Shown piece by piece: positions 1 to 6,396 of a DNA stretch of 10,846 nt. Where the stretch lies: assembly GCA_934316545.1 (NCBI GenBank), contig CAKRDT010000042.1:1-10846 (forward strand), read 5' to 3'. Source of the DNA: an uncultured Agathobacter sp. (lineage in GTDB: Bacteria > Bacillota > Clostridia > Lachnospirales > Lachnospiraceae). The notes beneath the pieces were generated by a model. The model was given only the letters and a program-made list of their open reading frames with translations, was not told the origin of the DNA and ran no database searches. The translations under genes and the position numbers were made by a program. Position 1 is the stretch's first letter; the number at the start of each line of letters is the position of its first letter.

Positions 1-98
1 CTCAGTCCTGAATTTTTCTCAATGATTTTCAAAATCTTTCAAGGTTTTTCACTGTTCAGTTATCAAGGTTCTTTGTTGTTCCGCATCTCGCGGTCAGC
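1..98 (-). promoter_or_regulatory. Transcribed leader of a probable rRNA operon (boxB/boxA-like)
   Basis: Read leftward, this stretch follows a very strong promoter and runs off the window edge. It contains a small hairpin CCGC-GAGAT-GCGG (81-93), then a sequence AGAACCTTGATAACTGAACA (53-72) that resembles the boxA-type antitermination sequences of Firmicute rRNA leaders and spacers. A second CCTTGA-type stretch and the palindrome GATTTTGAAAATC (24-36) follow. The order boxB-like hairpin then boxA is that of rRNA leaders. I infer that a 16S rRNA gene begins just beyond the left edge. The gene itself is not visible, so another stable RNA is possible. Confidence 0.65.
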
Positions 99-104
99 TT
101 GATT

Positions 105-133
105 ATATTACCATGATGTAGATTCGTTGTCAA
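105..133 (-). promoter_or_regulatory. Strong SigA promoter of the probable rRNA operon
   Basis: Read leftward there is a perfect -35 TTGACA (128-133), a 17-base spacer, and a -10 TAATAT (105-110) preceded by TGG, which makes an extended -10. A-rich sequence just upstream could act as an UP element. Transcription should start near position 98. The structure is almost the same as the tRNA-Ser promoter at 472-500, as expected for stable-RNA promoters. Confidence 0.85.
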
Positions 134-172
134 CACTTTTTTACATCTTTTTCAAAATATTTTCAAGCAAAG

Positions 173-262
173 CGGAGAAGGAGGGATTTGAACCCTCGCG
201 CCGCTATTAACGGCCTGCACCCTTTCCAGGGGTGTCCCTTCGGCCAGCTTGGGTACTTCTCC
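173..262 (-). tRNA. tRNA-Ser (anticodon GGA)
   Basis: This is a complete 90-base class II tRNA gene read leftward. The acceptor stem GGAGAAG/CTTCTCC (256-262 with 174-180) is followed by discriminator G at 173. The anticodon stem CACCC/GGGTG encloses loop CTGGAAA (223-229), giving anticodon GGA, which reads UCC and UCU. The long variable arm has stem GCCG/CGGC, and the T arm is GAGGG-TTCAAAT-CCCTC. A long variable arm and G discriminator fit serine identity. No CCA is encoded, so the end must be trimmed and CCA added enzymatically. A36-A37-A38 in the loop suits isopentenylation of A37 rather than t6A. Confidence 0.97.
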
Positions 263-307
263 ATAAAGCTGCTCAAATCATTCTCACAATTCTCGCTATA
301 GATTAGA

Positions 308-331
308 AAAAGAATTCTTTCGAATTCTTTT
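308..331 (-). repeat. Perfect 10-bp inverted repeat in the spacer between the two tRNA-Ser genes
   Basis: Arms at 308-317 and 322-331 pair perfectly around a 4-base loop, and read leftward the right-hand side continues into a short T run. The stem is AT-rich and holds GAATTC in both arms. A GGTG-GAAA-CACC hairpin (337-348) lies directly after the 3' end of tRNA-Ser(UGA). These could be processing stems, or a weak terminator or attenuator between the tRNAs. Confidence 0.5.
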
Positions 332-351
332 CATAAGGTGTTTCCACCAAA

Positions 352-437
352 CGGAGAGGGTGGGATTCGAACCCACGTGCCCTTGCGGACAAACGGTTTT
401 CAAGACCGCCTCGTTATGACCACTTCGATACCTCTCC
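352..437 (-). tRNA. tRNA-Ser (anticodon UGA)
   Basis: This is a complete 86-base class II tRNA gene read leftward. The acceptor stem GGAGAGG/CCTCTCC (431-437 with 353-359) is followed by discriminator G at 352. The anticodon arm GCGGT-CTTGAAA-ACCGT (loop 398-404) gives anticodon UGA for UCA and other UCN codons. The variable arm is GTCC-GCAA-GGGC and the T arm is GTGGG-TTCGAAT-CCCAC. CCA is not encoded. It is the first tRNA of the unit, about 35 bases from its promoter, with the GGA isoacceptor 89 bases downstream. Confidence 0.97.
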
Positions 438-471
438 ATGTTTTTTTCTCGCCTTGATCAGCGCAAGACAT

Positions 472-500
472 ATATTACCATCAATGGTTGTCAGTGTCAA
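472..500 (-). promoter_or_regulatory. Strong SigA promoter of the tRNA-Ser pair
   Basis: Read leftward there is a perfect -35 TTGACA (495-500), a 17-base spacer, and -10 TAATAT (472-477) preceded by TGG (extended -10). It matches the probable rRNA promoter at 105-133 in every core element and shares the string ATGGTAATATA. It drives the tRNA genes at 352-437 and 173-262. Confidence 0.85.
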
Positions 501-575
501 CCGGTTTTTTCATTTTTTTGTATTTTATTTTTCAGCGAAATTTGAAAGTCGCATAAAACCAAGGATTCGCGGAGT

Positions 576-1289
576 TTATTCCATTTGTCGATGTAGAAAT
601 ATTCTTGCAACATCCAGATCTTCTGGTGTCGTAATCTTAATATTGGTATATTTACCCTCGATCAGACGCACTCTCTGCCCCGTCATCTGTTCTACGATCA
701 TAGCATCATCCGTAATTGTAATAGTAAGCGCTCCTGCCTGAATCTGTTCAAACAGACGATCATAGGCCTGCATCAGGAGCTCACGCGAAAAGCCCTGTGG
801 TGTCTGCACCGCCCACAGGGTGCTCCGGTCCGGTGTCTGCACGGCATATCCGTCCGTATCCGCCACTTTGATCGTATCCTTGACGCGAGTTGCAAGCACA
901 CATGCCTTTTCGCGCGCCACAGTTTCCATGCATAGCCGAATGCTCTCTGTATCAATCAGCGGGCGTGCCCCGTCATGGATTAAAACATAATCCGCATCTG
1001 CAGCTTTCAGCCCTTCATATACTGACAGATAACGCTCCGCACCACCGCCTACCACGGCACGCACTTTCGTAAATCCGTATTTCTCTACAATATTCTTGCG
1101 GCAGAACGCCACGTCTTCCGGTGACGTCACAAGCACAATGGAATCAACATCGCTCTCCTCAAACGCATGCAAGGCATAATAAATGACCGGATACCCGTTC
1201 AGATCCATGTATTGTTTTGGTATATCACTGTGCATTCGGCTTCCTACTCCTGCAGACAACACGATTGCGATACAATGCGCTTTACTCAT
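576..1289 (-). CDS. ispD: 2-C-methyl-D-erythritol 4-phosphate cytidylyltransferase
   Basis: IspD joins MEP to CTP to form CDP-methylerythritol, the third step of the non-mevalonate isoprenoid pathway, in the cytosol. The 237-residue length matches the family (E. coli 236). The nucleotide-binding start is visible as L11-SAGVGSRM with PKQY at 24-27. Also present are GGGAERYLSV (81-90), HDGARP (105-110), VKDTIK (136-141), the R155 region ending in VQTPQG, and NIKIT (216-220), whose lysine corresponds to a conserved family residue. The start is supported by GGAG six bases upstream of ATG. It is the last gene of the leftward run, 61 bases after tsaD, and may be cotranscribed with it. No clear intrinsic terminator follows; the gap to the tRNA promoter (501-575) shows only weak pairing. 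Confidence 0.97.
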   Translation of the reverse strand: MSKAHCIAIVLSAGVGSRMHSDIPKQYMDLNGYPVIYYALHAFEESDVDSIVLVTSPEDVAFCRKNIVEKYGFTKVRAVVGGGAERYLSVYEGLKAADADYVLIHDGARPLIDTESIRLCMETVAREKACVLATRVKDTIKVADTDGYAVQTPDRSTLWAVQTPQGFSRELLMQAYDRLFEQIQAGALTITITDDAMIVEQMTGQRVRLIEGKYTNIKITTPEDLDVARIFLHRQME

Positions 1290-1350
1290 CTTTCACTCCA
1301 TTTGCAATCTATCTTTTATTTCAAGGCAACAATACGCAAAAAAGGCTGCA

Positions 1351-2382
1351 CTAATCTCCCAATTTCAGATTCGGAACCGCATTAAGGTCAAGTCCCGCAC
1401 GTTTTCCCGCCACAAAATCATAATATGCTGCTGCACCGATCATTGCTGCATTGTCCGTACATAAAATCGGCGAAGGATGGTAGAATCGCACGCCTTCCTC
1501 TTTGCACATCTGTTCCATTGCGCCTCGGATCACGCCATTGGATGCCACCCCTCCCGCAATCGCGAACTGCCCCATGCCAAACTCACGGATTGCATGTCTG
1601 GCATGATCAACCAGGACATCGGTTACCGACTTCTGAAAAGAAGCCGCTACATCCGCCTGATGAATCGCAACATTTTTCATCCTGCACCCGTTCAAATAGT
1701 TCAATACAGCCGACTTCAATCCACTAAAGCTAAAATCATAAACGCCATCCGCAATCTTTGCACGCGGGAAAGCAATTGCTTCCGGGTTCCCTTCATGCGA
1801 TACCTTTTCAATCTTCGGTCCGCCCGGATATCCAAGTCCTATCGCACGCGCCACTTTATCGAACGCCTCGCCAGCCGCATCATCTCTTGTTCTTCCAAGG
1901 ATTTCATAGACACCATAATCCTTGACCTTGACAAGATGCGTATGTCCACCGGACACGACCAGACACAAAAACGGCGGCTTAAGTTCCGGATTTTCTATAT
2001 AATTTGCGCTGATATGCCCCTCAATATGATGGACGCCTACCAACGGGATATTTCTTGCATAACTGATGGCTTTTGCCTCGGCAACGCCGACAAGCAACGC
2101 GCCAACCAGTCCCGGTCCGTACGTGACACCGATTGCATCAATATCATCCAATGTTACCGATGCATCCAGCAATGCCTGTTCAATCACCTGATTAATTTTC
2201 TCAATATGCTTGCGTGATGCAATCTCCGGCACAACACCGCCATATAACGTGTGCAGTGCAATCTGTGAGGAAATCACATTAGAACGCATATCTCGCCCAT
2301 TCACTACCACAGCTGCTGCCGTCTCATCGCAGGAACTCTCGATTGCAAGTATTTTTATTTCAGAATCTGTCTGATGTATCAT
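1351..2382 (-). CDS. tsaD: tRNA threonylcarbamoyladenosine transferase TsaD
   Basis: TsaD transfers the threonylcarbamoyl group from threonylcarbamoyl-AMP to A37 of tRNAs that read ANN codons, working with TsaB and TsaE in bacteria. The ASKHA-fold protein is 343 residues, the usual length. It shows the N-terminal IESSCDET phosphate motif (14-21), the metal-binding HxxxH (H119, H123), VSGGHTHL (143-150), GEAFDKVAR (171-179) and the C-terminal CTDNAA with metal-ligand D310. The sequence looks intact and catalytically competent. AAAGAGG lies about ten bases before ATG and close to the stop of the preceding hypothetical gene (16-base gap), so the two are probably on one transcript. tsaB and tsaE lie upstream in the same run, separated from tsaD by rimI, rnz and the hypothetical gene. 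Confidence 0.98.
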   Translation of the reverse strand: MIHQTDSEIKILAIESSCDETAAAVVVNGRDMRSNVISSQIALHTLYGGVVPEIASRKHIEKINQVIEQALLDASVTLDDIDAIGVTYGPGLVGALLVGVAEAKAISYARNIPLVGVHHIEGHISANYIENPELKPPFLCLVVSGGHTHLVKVKDYGVYEILGRTRDDAAGEAFDKVARAIGLGYPGGPKIEKVSHEGNPEAIAFPRAKIADGVYDFSFSGLKSAVLNYLNGCRMKNVAIHQADVAASFQKSVTDVLVDHARHAIREFGMGQFAIAGGVASNGVIRGAMEQMCKEEGVRFYHPSPILCTDNAAMIGAAAYYDFVAGKRAGLDLNAVPNLKLGD

Positions 2383-2398
2383 TGTTTCAAAACCTCTT

Positions 2399-3001
2399 TT
2401 AATCTGTTTCCTCTTCCATATCTTTATCAGGATTTTTCTTAATCTGATAATAGGTCAGAATTTTCCATTTTTCCGAGTCATCTTTGCGCAGAACATACAT
2501 CTGGTAAGTTCTGGTAAACTCTTTCTTTTCCTTTACAAAATAGGTTGCTGTAACATAAGCCAGCTCATCACCCTTATCCGGATCTGTTTTATAGAGCACA
2601 TCATCACTGTCGCAGACACTGCTTTGGCGGATTTCACGATCACGTTTTTCATAATCTTTTATCTCATCCGCAACCGCTGTCCGATAGGTATCAAGCGGAT
2701 TGTTCGCCAGCAGCTGTTCATCCATCAACCCCTGTGCCTGCGTCAGCAATCCCTCAAATTGTTCTTCTGTATAGTTTTGCCCATAGAAACTTAAGATGAT
2801 CTTGTTATAAAATTTCACCACTTCACGCGGCGTGGCCGGATAATCCGTATCCAGATTTCTCTCCACAAGTTTCTCAATTTTCGTCAGATCCCCGGCTTCG
2901 TCCGGATGTACACGAACTTTTGACTTCAGCAGATAATAGCTTCCGCACACCAGTATCGTACACAATAACGCAAGAAAAACTATCCCGATCCTTCTTTTCA
3001 T
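2399..3001 (-). CDS. Membrane-anchored hypothetical protein (DUF6715-like)
   Basis: I recognise no catalytic motif. The 200-residue product has a basic N-terminus (MKRR), one hydrophobic segment at about 5-25, and a charged remainder with several predicted helices and a C-terminal stretch (148-187) that alternates like beta strands. This suggests a single-pass protein with its bulk outside the membrane, or a secreted protein if the segment is cleaved. The lone C19 lacks a good lipobox (V at -1), so a lipoprotein is unlikely. It resembles the DUF6715 group of Lachnospiraceae from memory, which is unverified. The start is firm: GAGGAGG lies inside the end of rnz eight bases before ATG, and the gap to the rnz stop is only 3 bases, so translation is probably coupled. 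tsaD follows after 16 bases. Its function in this tRNA-related run is unknown. Confidence 0.85.
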   Translation of the reverse strand: MKRRIGIVFLALLCTILVCGSYYLLKSKVRVHPDEAGDLTKIEKLVERNLDTDYPATPREVVKFYNKIILSFYGQNYTEEQFEGLLTQAQGLMDEQLLANNPLDTYRTAVADEIKDYEKRDREIRQSSVCDSDDVLYKTDPDKGDELAYVTATYFVKEKKEFTRTYQMYVLRKDDSEKWKILTYYQIKKNPDKDMEEETD

Positions 3002-3004
3002 CCA

Positions 3005-3916
3005 TCAGTCCTCCTCAAATGCAAGTTCTATGCTTTTACCATCTTTACCAAGATAAGAATTTTCAAAAATGCGGCGCACCTGCGGCATATAATCCTCCGC
3101 ATGCACAAGCGAAGGGGAAAAATGAGTCAGCCACATTTCCTTGACTCCGGCGCGTTTTGCCATATCTGCCGCTTCATAAAATGTCATATGCTTCTTCTGT
3201 TTTGCTTTTGCAATCTTGTCTTTCTCCGCATACATTCCCTCGCAGATAAACAGATCCGATCCACGGGCGGCTTCGACAATTCCTTCCGTCGGACGGCTAT
3301 CGGTACAATATGTAACCTTCAGTCCCTTCCGTGGCGGTCCAAGAACCATCTGTGGCGTATACGTCACTCCATCCTGTACAACGACTTCTCCGCGCTGCAA
3401 CAGGCTCCACAGTTTCATAGGAATATTCTGTTCTCTGGCACGTTCCACCGAAAAACGTCCTGCACGCTTAATTTCAACCGAATACCCATAACACACAACC
3501 TGATGCTTCACGCGAAACGCATGAACATGATACCCTTTGAGTTCGATATCCTGCACATCGTCTTCCAGTTCAATACACTCGATTTCAAACGGAAGCTCCG
3601 GCGCAATCGTGCGCAAAGCATTCACCACGCGTGTCAGTCCCTTCGGCCCAATGATGGTAAGCGGCTCCGTTCTCTCCGCATTTCCCATTGTAAGCAAAAA
3701 TCCCGGTAATCCGCTAATGTGGTCCGCATGAAAATGCGTCACACAAAGGATATCGATCGGTTTAAAGCTAAGTCCAGCCTCTTTGATGGCAATCTGTGTT
3801 CCCTCACCGCAATCAATCAGCAAACTGCTTCCATTGTATCGTAACATCAGTGACGTCAGCCACCGGTACGGAAGCGGCATCATTCCAGCCGTTCCCAACA
3901 AACATACATCTAACAT
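3005..3916 (-). CDS. rnz: Ribonuclease Z (tRNA 3' endonuclease)
   Basis: RNase Z is a metallo-beta-lactamase-fold zinc nuclease that cuts the 3' trailer from tRNA precursors lacking an encoded CCA. The 303-residue length fits the short form. All expected metal ligands are visible: HFHADH (H61, H63, D65, H66), H138 in RVKHQV, D206 in CTDSRP, and H265 in LTHFSP. H243 in KKHMT matches the family histidine near the active site. The segment between about 145 and 195 corresponds to the flexible exosite arm region. GGAAG seven bases before ATG supports the start. It sits 16 bases after rimI and 3 bases before the hypothetical gene, so it is part of the run. Both tRNA genes in this window lack CCA and are plausible substrates. 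Confidence 0.96.
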   Translation of the reverse strand: MLDVCLLGTAGMMPLPYRWLTSLMLRYNGSSLLIDCGEGTQIAIKEAGLSFKPIDILCVTHFHADHISGLPGFLLTMGNAERTEPLTIIGPKGLTRVVNALRTIAPELPFEIECIELEDDVQDIELKGYHVHAFRVKHQVVCYGYSVEIKRAGRFSVERAREQNIPMKLWSLLQRGEVVVQDGVTYTPQMVLGPPRKGLKVTYCTDSRPTEGIVEAARGSDLFICEGMYAEKDKIAKAKQKKHMTFYEAADMAKRAGVKEMWLTHFSPSLVHAEDYMPQVRRIFENSYLGKDGKSIELAFEED

Positions 3917-3932
3917 GAATCATCTTCCTATT

Positions 3933-4367
3933 CTACTTCTGCCACTCCATAATGCCTGCGTCTTCTGTCGGAAAGCGATAAAAATTTTTTCGCACTCCGA
4001 TCGTATGAAACCCTTTCTTTTCATATACATGTATTGCCGGATCATTGGTTACACGCACTTCTAAAATAATGCGTTCCACACCATTTCCTGTCGCCCATTG
4101 CTGCATCGCTGCAACAAGCGCCGTTCCAACGCCACTGCCGCGCGCCGCTTCTGCCACTGCAACATTCGTAATCTCGCCTTCCGGCTCACAGATATACATA
4201 CCGATATATCCGGTCACGTTTCCTTCATCATCCTCCGCCACAAAAAATGTTGCAGAGTGATTCATTCCATCAAGAAACCCCTGCTCACTCCACGGTTGAG
4301 AAAAACATGCTTTCTCTATCATAGCCACTGCCGGAACATCTTCCACTGTCATATGCCGGATTTTCAT
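3933..4367 (-). CDS. rimI: Ribosomal protein S18 alanine N-acetyltransferase (GNAT)
   Basis: RimI acetylates the N-terminal alanine of ribosomal protein S18 using acetyl-CoA. The 144-residue protein is a single GNAT domain: FSQPWS (22-27) is the usual N-terminal substrate-side motif, ARGSGVGTAL (75-84) is the acetyl-CoA pyrophosphate loop, and LEVRVTNDPAIHVYEKKGF (102-120) closes the fold. E103 and Y115 fall at the positions given for the catalytic residues of the Salmonella enzyme. The start overlaps the tsaB stop by four bases (ATGA), which points to translational coupling, and the Shine-Dalgarno is weak. Placement between tsaB and tsaD is common in Clostridia and supports RimI over a generic acetyltransferase. 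The true substrate range in this organism is unknown. Confidence 0.93.
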   Translation of the reverse strand: MKIRHMTVEDVPAVAMIEKACFSQPWSEQGFLDGMNHSATFFVAEDDEGNVTGYIGMYICEPEGEITNVAVAEAARGSGVGTALVAAMQQWATGNGVERIILEVRVTNDPAIHVYEKKGFHTIGVRKNFYRFPTEDAGIMEWQK

Positions 4368-5077
4368 ATGCGAAAATCCCGTTCTTTCCCCTGACGTTCC
4401 CTCTCCGCCTGCGACAAGCGCAGATAATCCGGCTTATGGTCTGCCGCATCCTCGATCTTTCCTTCCTTATAAAGAAGCATGCCAAGTGCCGCAACCGCAG
4501 CCGCACGCTGCTTATTGCAATGCGCCGGAGCATATTGGTAAGAGACTTTACAATGTTCAGCTATAAAATCCGCAAACACAGGAACACCATCCCCCAGAAA
4601 CACAACTGGTCGTCCCATCTCATTCACTTTTTCTACAATCTCCTCGATTTGAACCACACACTGTGGTAAAAGGGTTCGCATCCTTCCGTCTTCAAATGTA
4701 TATAATCCGGTATACGTCTGCTGCCTTCTCGCATCCATAAGCGGGCAGATGGTATCCATACAATTCCAAACATTATAAGCCAAAGCATCCACGGTCGGAA
4801 CCGACACGATTTTCTTGTCCAGCGCAAGTGCGAGTCCCTTTGCAGTAGCCGAGCCGATACGGAGCCCGGTAAACGATCCGGGACCTGCCGATACTGCGAT
4901 CGCATCGATCGTTTTTAAATCCAATTCAATCATCTTAGCCACTTCATCCAGCATTGGAAGAAGCGTCTGTGAATGCGTCTTCTTATAATTAATTGTATAT
5001 TCACCAAGTAAATTATCATCTTCCATCACAGCTACACTGGCAACGAGCCCCGAACTGTCTAATGCAAGTATCTTCAT
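4364..5077 (-). CDS. tsaB: tRNA t6A biosynthesis protein TsaB
   Basis: TsaB is the non-catalytic scaffold that dimerises with TsaD and is needed for t6A synthesis. The 237-residue ASKHA-fold protein shows MKILALDSS at the start, KTHSQTLLP (33-41), the diagnostic AGPGSFTGLRIG (64-75), and a C-terminal YLRLSQAERER stretch. It lacks the HxxxH metal motif of TsaD, as expected. Length agrees with the family. It follows tsaE after 55 bases and overlaps rimI by four bases. AGAGG about ten bases upstream supports the ATG. Confidence 0.96.
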   Translation of the reverse strand: MKILALDSSGLVASVAVMEDDNLLGEYTINYKKTHSQTLLPMLDEVAKMIELDLKTIDAIAVSAGPGSFTGLRIGSATAKGLALALDKKIVSVPTVDALAYNVWNCMDTICPLMDARRQQTYTGLYTFEDGRMRTLLPQCVVQIEEIVEKVNEMGRPVVFLGDGVPVFADFIAEHCKVSYQYAPAHCNKQRAAAVAALGMLLYKEGKIEDAADHKPDYLRLSQAERERQGKERDFRI

Positions 5078-5132
5078 GCTCCATCAACCTCTATTTTCTA
5101 CTTCATTATAATTTCTTCTGTTGAATCGCCTC

Positions 5133-5579
5133 TCAGCGATCAACGATCGTAATCTTTCGGTAATCAAATCCTTTTTCCAGATCCTTCTCGATCGTAATCT
5201 CCTTGCGATGTTCCGGCAAAATCTCTTCGATCAGATTCGCCCACTCAATCATCGTCAATCCCTCTCCGTAGAAATAATCCTCATATCCGATTTCATCCAT
5301 TTCCTCGATATCACCGATTCGATACACATCAAAATGGTAAAACGGCATGCGTCCCTCTTCATATACCTGTACAATCGTAAATGTCGGGCTGCAGATCGGT
5401 TCATCAATGGAAAGTCCCTGTGCAATCCCCTGCGTCAAGACCGTCTTGCCAACCCCGAGATCTCCGACTAATGTATAGACATCTCCCGGCTTCGCCGCAC
5501 GGCCGAGTTCTTCTCCCAACTTAAGTGTCTCTTCCGGAGAATTCGTCTCAATCACTTTGCTTATATTTGTACCACTCAT
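5133..5579 (-). CDS. tsaE: tRNA t6A biosynthesis ATPase TsaE
   Basis: TsaE is the small P-loop ATPase that binds the TsaB-TsaD complex and lets it turn over in bacterial t6A synthesis. The 148-residue protein has Walker A GDLGVGKT (39-46), SPTFTIV (64-70), HFDVYRIGD (82-90) and the family-specific IEWANLIEE near 111-119. All look intact. AGGA about eight bases before ATG supports the start. It is the first gene of the leftward run. The 70 bases before it contain no convincing full promoter, so the unit may begin there weakly or depend on readthrough from the YcxB-like gene. Confidence 0.96.
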   Translation of the reverse strand: MSGTNISKVIETNSPEETLKLGEELGRAAKPGDVYTLVGDLGVGKTVLTQGIAQGLSIDEPICSPTFTIVQVYEEGRMPFYHFDVYRIGDIEEMDEIGYEDYFYGEGLTMIEWANLIEEILPEHRKEITIEKDLEKGFDYRKITIVDR

Positions 5580-5649
5580 ATTATGATTCCTATACTTTCT
5601 TTATTTACTTTTGGTGTCATCCTGCAAAAACGACATCCACGATTCTGCA

Positions 5650-6159
5650 TTACACCTTCTTCAGTTTCAGGCGGAACTTTTCAAGCTTCGCTTCCGCCAC
5701 TTCACAAAATGCATGATACTGTTCGCCCAGCTGCGGCATCGGAATAATGTACGCATTCACGCGGCTGCTGTAAATCAAGACCATATTCTTAGTCGAAACA
5801 ATCTTATATACCATATCCCACGGAAGTTCTCCCGACTCTTTTCCCTGTGTCACTTTGATAAACTCTTCCGACACTTCATAGTGCAGCTTTCCTGCAAGTA
5901 CTTTATTGCTTTTTAGCGTAGATTTGGCACGAAACCAAAGTGAAATCGGTACATAAAACCAAAACACCACGCCCATCACAATATACATAAACAAATACCC
6001 TGTCTGTGTATCCGGCTTCGTTGCATAAATTCCCGCCATCACAAAAGCGAGAATTCCCAGAGCAATCGAGATAATTCCACTCATTCCCGTATAGGTCTGA
6101 AACATATTGAAACGATACAGATCCTTCGGTTCTAATTGTACATCAAATTCTACTTTCAT
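5650..6159 (-). CDS. YcxB-like two-helix membrane protein
   Basis: The function is unknown. The 169-residue product has a short N-terminal cytosolic part (MKVEFDVQLEPKDLYRF), two membrane segments at about 25-46 and 54-76, and a C-terminal soluble domain. The pattern LPWDMVYKI (112-120) followed by NAYIIPMPQL (135-144) matches the YcxB C-terminal-domain family, in which a tryptophan-led strand and an IIP motif recur. I chose the ATG at 6157-6159 because AGGAG lies six bases upstream; a longer reading from 6207 would put that Shine-Dalgarno inside the gene. It stands alone, with a -10 TATAAT upstream, between the t6A run and ribU. Confidence 0.85.
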   Translation of the reverse strand: MKVEFDVQLEPKDLYRFNMFQTYTGMSGIISIALGILAFVMAGIYATKPDTQTGYLFMYIVMGVVFWFYVPISLWFRAKSTLKSNKVLAGKLHYEVSEEFIKVTQGKESGELPWDMVYKIVSTKNMVLIYSSRVNAYIIPMPQLGEQYHAFCEVAEAKLEKFRLKLKKV

Positions 6160-6206
6160 CCTGTTCTCCTTCATGTTCTGTGCTGGGGCACAAAACTCCA
6201 TAATCA

Positions 6207-6217
6207 AGCATATTATA
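6207..6217 (-). promoter_or_regulatory. Probable -10 region for the YcxB-like gene
   Basis: Read leftward, a consensus TATAAT lies within this interval, about 50 bases before the ATG. The sequence 17 bases further upstream is a T-rich tract with no good -35 match, so the promoter is incomplete or weak. The T-rich tract is shared with the hairpin terminator at 6242-6313. Confidence 0.45.
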
Positions 6218-6241
6218 GCAGTTTGTTCTGAAAAAAGAAAG

Positions 6242-6313
6242 AAAAAATATGCGCACCCTCATCTTACAGCAAGCATCTGGCAAACGCATGCACATAAGAA
6301 TCGGGTACGCATA
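6242..6313 (-). terminator. Long interrupted hairpin with U-tract, probable ribU terminator
   Basis: Read leftward, the arm at 6303-6313 (TATGCGTACCC) pairs over 11 bases with 6248-6258 (GGGTGCGCATA) using one G-U wobble, and six T follow (6242-6247). Inside, after a symmetric 3x3 internal loop, 6295-6299 pairs with 6262-6266 (TCTTA/TAAGA), and 6288-6291 can pair with 6273-6276. On the opposite strand the wobble becomes an A-C mismatch, which favours a leftward RNA. It lies about 84 bases after the ribU stop. A 44-base insert within a terminator stem is longer than usual. Confidence 0.6.
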
Positions 6314-6396
6314 AAATTCAGCAATTCAGTTGTATTATTTTATAGTATTTCAATAGGCAGATCCGTCTTGTTCGTAATTTCGTTTCGAATACCGTT

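Noticed and set aside
173..437. tRNA genes as substrates of the neighbouring t6A genes
   Set aside because: Serine tRNAs reading UCN codons do not carry t6A, which is found on ANN-reading tRNAs; the adjacency to tsa genes is not a substrate link.
1477..2217. 246-residue open frame on the + strand
   Set aside because: It is fully antisense to the well-supported tsaD gene, has no recognisable domain and no good ribosome binding site.
3101..3709. 202-residue open frame on the + strand
   Set aside because: It lies antisense to rnz, whose metal ligands are all intact, and its composition looks like a reverse-strand artefact.
6160..6207. Longer N-terminus for the YcxB-like protein
   Set aside because: The AGGAG site six bases before the ATG at 6157-6159 fits the shorter start, and the extra residues do not look like part of the family.
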